From Phoronis australis (lineage: Eukaryota; Phoronida; Phoronidae): 37,904 nt of DNA. Location: contig NMRA01000051.1 of assembly GCA_002633005.1 (NCBI GenBank), positions 935,273 through 973,176 of the forward strand, read 5' to 3'. The translations under genes and the position numbers were made by a program. The notes under the pieces were generated by a model. It was given only the letters and a program-made list of their open reading frames with translations, did no database searches and was not told the origin of the DNA. This document shows positions 32,174-37,904 of this stretch, one piece after another (the stretch's first letter is position 1; every line of letters starts with the position of its first letter).

Positions 32174-32330
32174 GTAAGGTGTGAGGAAAGTTGGTTGTGT
32201 CAACTGGTTATTACGTTTTACAATTTGGATTTTAGTATTTGCCAGTATTACAAAAAAATTTAGATTCACTATTTAGCATTAGAAATGCAGAGTCATATCA
32301 CATTTTCAAAAATTTTGCAGGTCTTGCATT
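32174..32330 (+). other. Start of the downstream intron
   Basis: Non-coding. Read-through of the donor at 32173 would end at a stop about 30 codons later (32263). Confidence 0.6.
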
Positions 32331-33536
32331 TTAATGCGCCCCCACATTTCTGTGGGCGCATTACGTTGACGATGATTTTCGGACGAATTCGACCACTGTG
32401 GCACCTTCTAGGGGCTTTTTGCATCCGTGGATGTTTCTCCTACATCCTCTTCAGAATCTTTATTAAATTTGGCAAGTGTATTAATATGAAGTTGACAATA
32501 GACAACGACTTTTGATGGACCTGACGAACGTTGTGCCCTCTAGTGGCAATTTCATTTTTTCCTGTGTTTGAAGTTCATTGACAGATTTTCATGAAATTTG
32601 ATAAATAAGTTTCTAATAAAAAATGATGGCATGTTCTTGTTTTCAGATGGATTTGACGTACGTGCACCATCTAGTACTGGGATTTTCTGTAGATAAGCCC
32701 ATGGGCATGTATTTGGAAAATGAAAATTTTAGGCGTATTGGCAACACCAAATAAACGCCTGGGCCTTTAATCGAAAAAGGGGACATGCAAACGGAAAGTC
32801 ATAGTTTTGCTGACTTAGACATGTTTTACTTAAAACTGTGTTTTTGAATTTTATGTTAATAAATGGACAGTTCGCCAACACCTTGCTCGTTTTTAACAAA
32901 TGATGAATGTTTCATAAAACTGAATTATTGTGACAAAAAGTTGACTGGGAGTGGGCTTCTTAGAGGAAATTTTCCAAATAAAGGCCCTATTATCTGGACA
33001 CTTGGCACACAAAGTTGTAGCACCAAATAAACACCCATGGGCATTCATATGGTATAATTTCATGAATAAATAATTAATGTCCATCTGGTGGGCTTATCTA
33101 TGTAAAACCTCTGGCCGGTAGCCATTTTTTGCTGCTTTCTTAAGTCTCTTTTTGGCGTACGCCCCTCTATCAACCAAACAACTACAAGGATGATTGTGAA
33201 AATTGGTGTGTATGTTAACTTTCTAGTGTGAAGAGGACGGCTGATGAGGATTTTTGGAGTACTTCAACTAATATGGCGTCTCCTAGTGGCAATTTTTTGG
33301 TGTCTATAGCTGTGTCTCCTAATTACCCTGTGCAGGATCATTCTTAAATTTAGCAAGTGTTTATGGATGACGATATTTAGATGGATCCAACTACTGCTGT
33401 GCCAGTGGCAATTTTTTTCTGTTATCTTCAGTATCGTTGAAGCGCTGTGATGCATATTTATGAAATTTAATAAATAGGTTTCTGTTAAGGAGACATATGT
33501 TCATTTCTCCAGAGGATTCAATGTATAGTGGCCATT
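32331..33536 (+). mobile_element. Helentron-like repeat, copy 5 left part (interrupted)
   Basis: Head ATGCGCCCCCACATTTCTGT, then GGGCGCAT at 32333-32360, joined directly to a module (GACGATGATTTTCGG), so the usual CATCTCCGTCCGGGCG segment is deleted. Cores: CTTCTAGGGGC (about 32406), CCCTCTAGTGGCAATTT (about 32537), ACCATCTAGT (broken at 32676), TCTCCTAGTGGCAATTTT (about 33277) and ATAGTGGCCATTTTT at 33524-33538. The head of another copy (33537) follows immediately. The continuation and tail of this copy are probably at 35193-35962. Confidence 0.7.
32677..33114. mobile_element. 438-bp MITE nested in the repeat
   Basis: The ends are inverted: CTGGGATTTTCTGTAGATAA and GCCCA on the left, and the reverse complement of the right end CCAGAGGTTTTACATAGATA and AGCCCA. 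They share TTTT, then three mismatches, then TAGATAAGCCCA. CCAAATAAACGCC and CCAAATAAACACCC occur inside. The left flank is ...ACCATCTAGTA and the right flank CCGGTAGCCATTTTTT, so it splits a module core of the host repeat. It has no coding capacity. Confidence 0.75.
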
Positions 33537-35192
33537 TTTATGCGCCCACATATTTATATGTGGACGCATTATGTCGTCATCTCCGTCCGGGCGGCGTTCG
33601 TCCGACGTCCGCTGCTTTATCTCCAAAACCCTTTGACATATGTTCATGAAATTTGGCGTATATGTTCCATTCATAACTGGGACGGCATGTGCGAAGTTTC
33701 GGACGGATCCGAGTACCGGTGTGCCCCCTAGTGGCAATTTTAGTTCTTTACGCTTACCTTTGTATCTTCAAAAGTCCTGAACGGATTTTCATGAAATTTG
33801 GTATGTAGGCACCTATTAGTGAGATGACGCTATCCTCCCGTTTTCAGATGGATTTGACATAGTTTGCGCTACCTAGTGGCCATTTTTCGAGTCTGTATTT
33901 TTGCGTCCACCCCTCTATCAACCAAACCGCTCAAAGGATGATTGTGAAAATTGTCATGTATGTGCTTACTATAAAGAGGACAGCTGACAATGATTTTCAG
34001 ACGATTTGGAGTACTGTGGCGCCTCCTAGTGGCAGTTTTGTTTTTTTGCGCCTATGGCTGTATCTCCTAAACCGTTGGCAGGATCTTTACGAAATTTAAT
34101 AAGTGTATTTATATGATGTTAACAACAAACGATGACGACTTTTGGACGGATCCGCCTACCGGTGTGCCCCATGGTAGCAATTTTATTTTTTTACGTTTAC
34201 CTCTGTATCTTCACAAGTCCTTAACTGATTTTCATAAAATTTGGTATGTAGACACCTATTAGAGCGATGACGCTATCCTCCCGTTTTCGGATGGATTCGA
34301 CCTAGTTTGTGACACCCAGTGGCCATTTTTACTGTTTTTGAGTCTGTTTTTTTTGCATCCACCCCTCTGTCAACCAAATCGCTCAAAGGGTGATTGTGAA
34401 AATTGGCATGTATGTGCTTACTACGAAGAGGACGATTGACGATGATTTTCCGACGATTTCGACTACTGTGGCGCCTCCTAGTGGCAGTTTTGTTTTTGTT
34501 GCGCCTGAGTCTGTTTTTTGGCGTCCACCCCTCTATCAACCAAACCGCTCTAAGTATGATTGTGAAAATTGGCATGTATGCTCTTACTATGAAGAGTACG
34601 GTTGACGCTGAATTTCTCATGACTTTGATTACTGTGGCGCCTCCTAGTGGCAGTTTTTTTTTTGCGCCCATGGCTGTATCTCCCAAACCGTTTGCAGGAT
34701 CTTTACTAAATTTAGCAAGTGTATTTATGTGATATTGACTACGGACGATGACGACTTTAGAATGATTCTGACTACCGGTATGCCTCTAGTGGCAATTTTA
34801 GTATTTTACATTGACCTCTGTATTTTCATATGTCTTCAGGTGTATACTTTGTGTTACTTCGTGACTATGAATGAAAAGTTCCAAGTAGAAATTTGTTTCT
34901 GGCATTCTAATGCTGTGCTAATCTCGTATGTTGGTAAATTTGTTTTTAATTCTATGTTTCTGTGGTGCTTTAAGCAACTGATGTATAGGATGTGCTTGTA
35001 TTATGAAGATCACTCACATTTTGCCCCTAGCCTATTGAGGAGACAATGACCATGACTTTCCATTTTGCAAAGTACAACATACTACATATATGCCCTCTAC
35101 TGGCCACTTTATGGTACCAATAAACAACCCTAAAAGGATACCGTATACGGTGCAATTGTGGGCGCATTTCAACGCTCTGCGTTGCTCTTGTT
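33537..35192 (+). mobile_element. Helentron-like repeat, copy 6 (best-preserved full copy)
   Basis: Palindromic head 33540-33569 (ATGCGCCCACATA, TTTA, TATGTGGACGCAT: 13-bp arms with one mismatch), then GTCATCTCCGTCCGGGCGG and eight or nine modules. Cores start near 33728, 33873, 34026, 34167, 34316, 34478, 34644 and 34786, with a last one near 35096. The tail has ACCGTATACGGT, the inverse head TGTGGGCGCAT at 35158-35168, the hairpin AACGCTCTGCGTT at 35171-35183 and the end GCTCTTGTT at 35192. The CAA, CCA, CAG module order is regular here. One unit around 34505-34530 is truncated, so two modules are fused. Confidence 0.85.
33866..33882 (-). promoter_or_regulatory. CTCF-like site in repeat copy 6
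   Basis: Minus strand TGGCCACTAGGTAGCGC matches TGGCCACYAGRKGGCGC at 16 of 17 positions. Confidence 0.55.
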
Positions 35193-35962
35193 ATTGTCTT
35201 GAAATTATGCACATACTAGATTTCTGTTAAGGAAATGACGTCTTCTCATTTTCGGGCGGATTTGGCATATTCTGCACTGTCCTTTACCCTTTGCAAGGTG
35301 CTTGTGAAATTTAGTGTTCCTATGGAGATGGCAATAAATGACGAGGAGTTTCAGACCAGTCCAACTACAGCTGTGGCAATTTTATATTTATGTTAATTGC
35401 CCCTGTAACTTCATAGTTCCTTCAACGATACTTTTTCATGAAATTTGGCAAACAAATTTCTTTTATGAAGACAACAGCACCTTTCCATTCTGTGATGGAT
35501 TCAACATATACTGCACCAATTAGTGGCCATTTTAATTATTTCTGAGTGTTTTTCCCATCTGCTTTTATATCCATCAAACCCCCGCAAAGGATCATTATGA
35601 ATATTGGCAGATGTCATCCTACTGACAAGAGCATGATTGCCAGTGGATTTTCAGACCAGTCAAACTACTATGGTACCCCATAGTGTCATTTGTTTCCTAT
35701 CTCTGGCTGTATCTCCTAAACCCCTTGCAAGATGTGTATTGAAACTTTGCAATTGGACTCCTATTAAGTTGACAACAGATGAAGGGATTCCACTACCACT
35801 GTGGTTCCTAATGGCAATTTCTTTTTTTTGCATTTGCCTTTGTATTTGTGGGTGGGGTCAGTGTATTCTGTGCCGCTATAGTGGCCAAATAAACAACCCT
35901 AAGAAGCACACCATTTGCAGTGCAGTCACGGGTGCATTTCAATGTTCTCCTTTGTGCTTGTT
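35193..35962 (+). mobile_element. Helentron-like repeat, copy 5 right part with tail
   Basis: Starts without a head inside a module (TTTCTGTTAAGGAAATGACG). Cores are AATTAGTGGCCATTTTA (about 35519) and CTATAGTGGCCAAATAAAC (about 35876). It ends in the tail ACCCTAAGAAGCACACCATT, GGGTGCATTTCAATG and TGCTTGTTT. Together with 32331-33536 it reads as one older copy split by insertion of copy 6. That reconstruction is inference. Confidence 0.65.
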
Positions 35963-36164
35963 TCCAATTCAGGTAACCATGGGGCACTTTTTTACAAAAT
36001 TGTGTTTGGAGTATTCTGTGTGCTCGTACAACAGCTGCACCCATTGTGTGCGCTCGGGGAGTTGAGAAGGGTTAAATTTGACTAGCTCAATATCCAGGTC
36101 ATAGAGTGCAGTAATTTATGGTGCTAGGTAAATATGGCCTAGGCTTATTTTTACTTATTGTTTT
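35963..36164 (+). other. Spacer between repeat copies
   Basis: Short non-repeat sequence; nothing recognised. Confidence 0.5.
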
Positions 36165-36487
36165 TATATATGTGGGTGCATATTGCTGTCATCTCTGTCC
36201 GGGCATCCGTCATCCGGCGTTCGCAACTGTATCTCCTAAGCCCGTCATGGGATCTTGATGAGATTTGACATATGTGTTCCTATGAAGCTGGTGACGTATG
36301 ACGACGAATTTCAGACCTATCCGAGTACAGGTGTGTCCCCTAGTGGCAATTTTATTTTTTTACGTTTAGGTCTGTAATCTTCAGGGGTCCTCAATGGATT
36401 TTCATAAAATTTGGCAGATAGGCATCTATTAGTAAGGTGACGCTATCCATTTGTTTTGGGATTGATTCAAGGTATTTTGCTCCACCT

Positions 36488-36624
36488 GCCCGGGTGAGAA
36501 TTTTACACATTTGACACACTAACGTGTCAAATTTTATACATTTGACACATAACATGGCACATTATTGCACGTTTGACATGCTAGCGCTCAAGAGCGTGTC
36601 AGGCGTGTAAAATTCTCACTCAGG
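36488..36624. mobile_element. 137-bp MITE nested in the repeat core
   Basis: GTGAGAATTTTACAC (36494-36508) is perfectly inverted as GTGTAAAATTCTCAC (36605-36619), with looser complementarity outside. The interior has repeated CATTTGACACRY motifs. The left flank reads CTCCACCT and the right flank TAGTGGCC. Joining them gives the usual core CACCTAGTGGCC, so it is inserted inside the core. Confidence 0.85.
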
Positions 36625-37374
36625 TAGTGGCCGTTTTTATTGTTTTCTGCCCCTCTGTCAACCAAACCACTTTAAGGGTGATTTTGGAAATTGGCATATA
36701 TGTTCCTACTGTAAAGAGGACGGCTGTCGATGAGTTTCCGACGACCTTGGCTATTGTGGTGCCTCCTAGTGGCAGTTTTGTTTACGCCATGGCTGTATAT
36801 CCCAAACCCTGCAGGATCTTTATTAAATTTAGCAAATGTATTTATAATAAGTTGACAACGGACGGCGACAACTTTTAGACGAATCCGACAAACACTGTGC
36901 CCCCTAGTGGCAATTTATTTTTTTCCGTTTTCTTTTTTTTCTTAAATTCAAGCTCCTTGGCAGATTTTTATGAAATTTGGTAAATAGATTTCTATTGAAA
37001 CGATGACATCTTCCTGTTTTCAGATGGATTTGACTAATGTTGTGCCATCTAGTAACCATTTCACTGTTTTGTAGTCAGTTTTTTGTGTCCACTCTTTCAA
37101 CCATATCACTCTATGATCATTGTGAAAATTGGCATATATGTTCTTAGTGTGAAGAGGACGGTTGACGATGATTTTCCTACGACTTCAACTACTGTGGCGC
37201 CTCCATTGTAGCAGTTATGTTTTTTGCGCCCATAGCCCCCTAGTGGCAATTTTATTTTTTTCCCGTTTTCCTCTGTTTCTCTGAAGTTTCTTCATGGATT
37301 TTTATTGTATTTGGTAAATATCTATTAAAGAAGCGATGACAAGTTCCCGTTTTCGAATGGATTCAAATTATTTT

Positions 37375-37391
37375 GCGCCATCTAGTGGCCA
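37375..37391 (-). promoter_or_regulatory. Perfect CTCF-consensus site in repeat copy 7
   Basis: Minus strand TGGCCACTAGATGGCGC agrees with TGGCCACYAGRKGGCGC at all 17 positions. It is the last module core before the tail of the element. Confidence 0.65.
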
Positions 37392-37477
37392 TTTTTGTGA
37401 TACAAATAAACACCCCTAGAAGCACACCATTTGCAGTGCCTTCGTGGGCGTATTTCAACGCTCCGGGTTGCTATTGT

Positions 37478-37904
37478 CACTTTGGCAGTTTAATTTAATT
37501 TCACTGGGTCCAAAATGACATCGTACTGAACAAGTGAATATTAAGGAAATGAAAAATGGATTGCAATTATTCGTTACCTATCATTGAATAGATGTTAAAA
37601 CTATAGTACATAGTAAAAATTTGGGAAACTATCATTTATACATAGTTTGTGCTGCACCAAAAATCATCTGTTGCAAAGTAGTTAGTGTTTAAGTACTTTG
37701 AAAAATGGCCATATTCTGTGCAAAGGAATGGGGGTCCTCACCCGAAACAATTTACTTATCAGAATACACAGGTATGTGTCATTGTTGAATTTGATGAAAA
37801 ACAGATGAAATAATTATAGGCTTCAGTTACCTTAAGACAAGTCTGGGATAATGGTCAATCCTTCACCTTGTTGTCACCGTTTTTCATGCCTTGTTCTTGT
37901 TTAA
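37478..37904 (+). other. Downstream intron or flank
   Basis: AT-rich, no repeat module, no exon that I can support. The next exon of the gene should lie beyond the window or be too short or divergent for me to see. Confidence 0.5.

Larger units (their letters stand above)
36165..37477 (+). mobile_element. Helentron-like repeat, copy 7
   Basis: Half of the head (TATATATGTGGGTGCATA, preceded by a T-rich run), then GTCATCTCTGTCCGGGCATC. The modules have cores near 36339, 36485/36625 (split by a MITE), 36766, 36904, 37051, 37200, 37226 and 37382. The tail is CCCCTAGAAGCACACCATTT, GTGGGCGTATTTCAACGCTC and CGGGTTGCTATTGT at 37477. It carries the only perfect CTCF-consensus core that I found. Confidence 0.82.

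Noticed and set aside
33501-35049. ORFs of 60-137 codons inside the repeat copies
   Set aside because: They occur in different frames and on both strands with repeated peptides that follow the module period; there is no consistent frame across modules.
35840-36065. Cys-rich reading frame (VCSYNSCTHCVRSGS) as a secreted peptide exon
   Set aside because: It starts inside a repeat tail and lacks a signal peptide; the cysteines come from TGT/TGC-rich repeat sequence.
18917-37477. CRISPR-like array because of regularly spaced short conserved cores
   Set aside because: The spacers are themselves homologous modules, the repeats are not identical, there are no cas genes, and the locus is in an intron-bearing animal gene.

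Overview
The window is animal nuclear DNA, not prokaryotic. It has no operons and no long uninterrupted genes. One conserved protein is split over at least six short exons with GT-AG introns of 1.8-8.2 kb, and the rest is dense in degenerate transposable elements. Moderate AT-richness, a tRNA-derived SINE, pogo-type and foldback DNA transposons and the general repeat texture suggest a marine invertebrate, perhaps a deuterostome. That placement is inference. A 7-base run of N at 13087-13093 marks a draft-assembly gap.

Layout. 1-12386: presumed upstream or first-intron DNA. It holds foldback elements (443-850, 12035-12338), an internally deleted pogo-like transposon (7887-9562), a MITE with perfect 26-bp inverted repeats (10605-10767), a GTGC microsatellite (5004-5085) and a 75-bp coding-like minisatellite (10976-11812). 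12387-32173: six phase-compatible exons on the + strand (12387-12571, 15122-15214, 23445-23996, 25839-26085, 28148-28302, 30707-32173). Together they encode about 900 residues of one helical-repeat (armadillo/HEAT-like) protein with a long Ser-rich linker. I could not name it; both ends lie outside the recognised exons. 18917-37477: at least seven copies of one element family, all in the same orientation as the gene.

Main discovery. The seven elements share a palindromic head (ATGCGCCCACA...), a run of diverged modules of about 145 bp, and a tail carrying the inverse of the head (TGTGGGCGCAT) followed by a small hairpin and GCTCTTGTT. This resembles the non-autonomous Helentron (HINE/DINE-like) plan. 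Most modules carry a core that reads, on the minus strand, as the bilaterian CTCF consensus. The copy at 37375-37391 matches TGGCCACYAGRKGGCGC at all 17 positions, and three others match at 16 of 17. The family is therefore a candidate mobile array of CTCF-type sites, about one per nucleosome length and all pointing the same way, inside the introns and 3' flank of a host gene. Two unrelated MITEs are inserted inside the core itself.

The host exons and the repeats have no evident shared biochemical function. Any link would be regulatory: chromatin looping, insulation or splicing of the host gene. The motif match is seen in the sequence; CTCF occupancy is inference.
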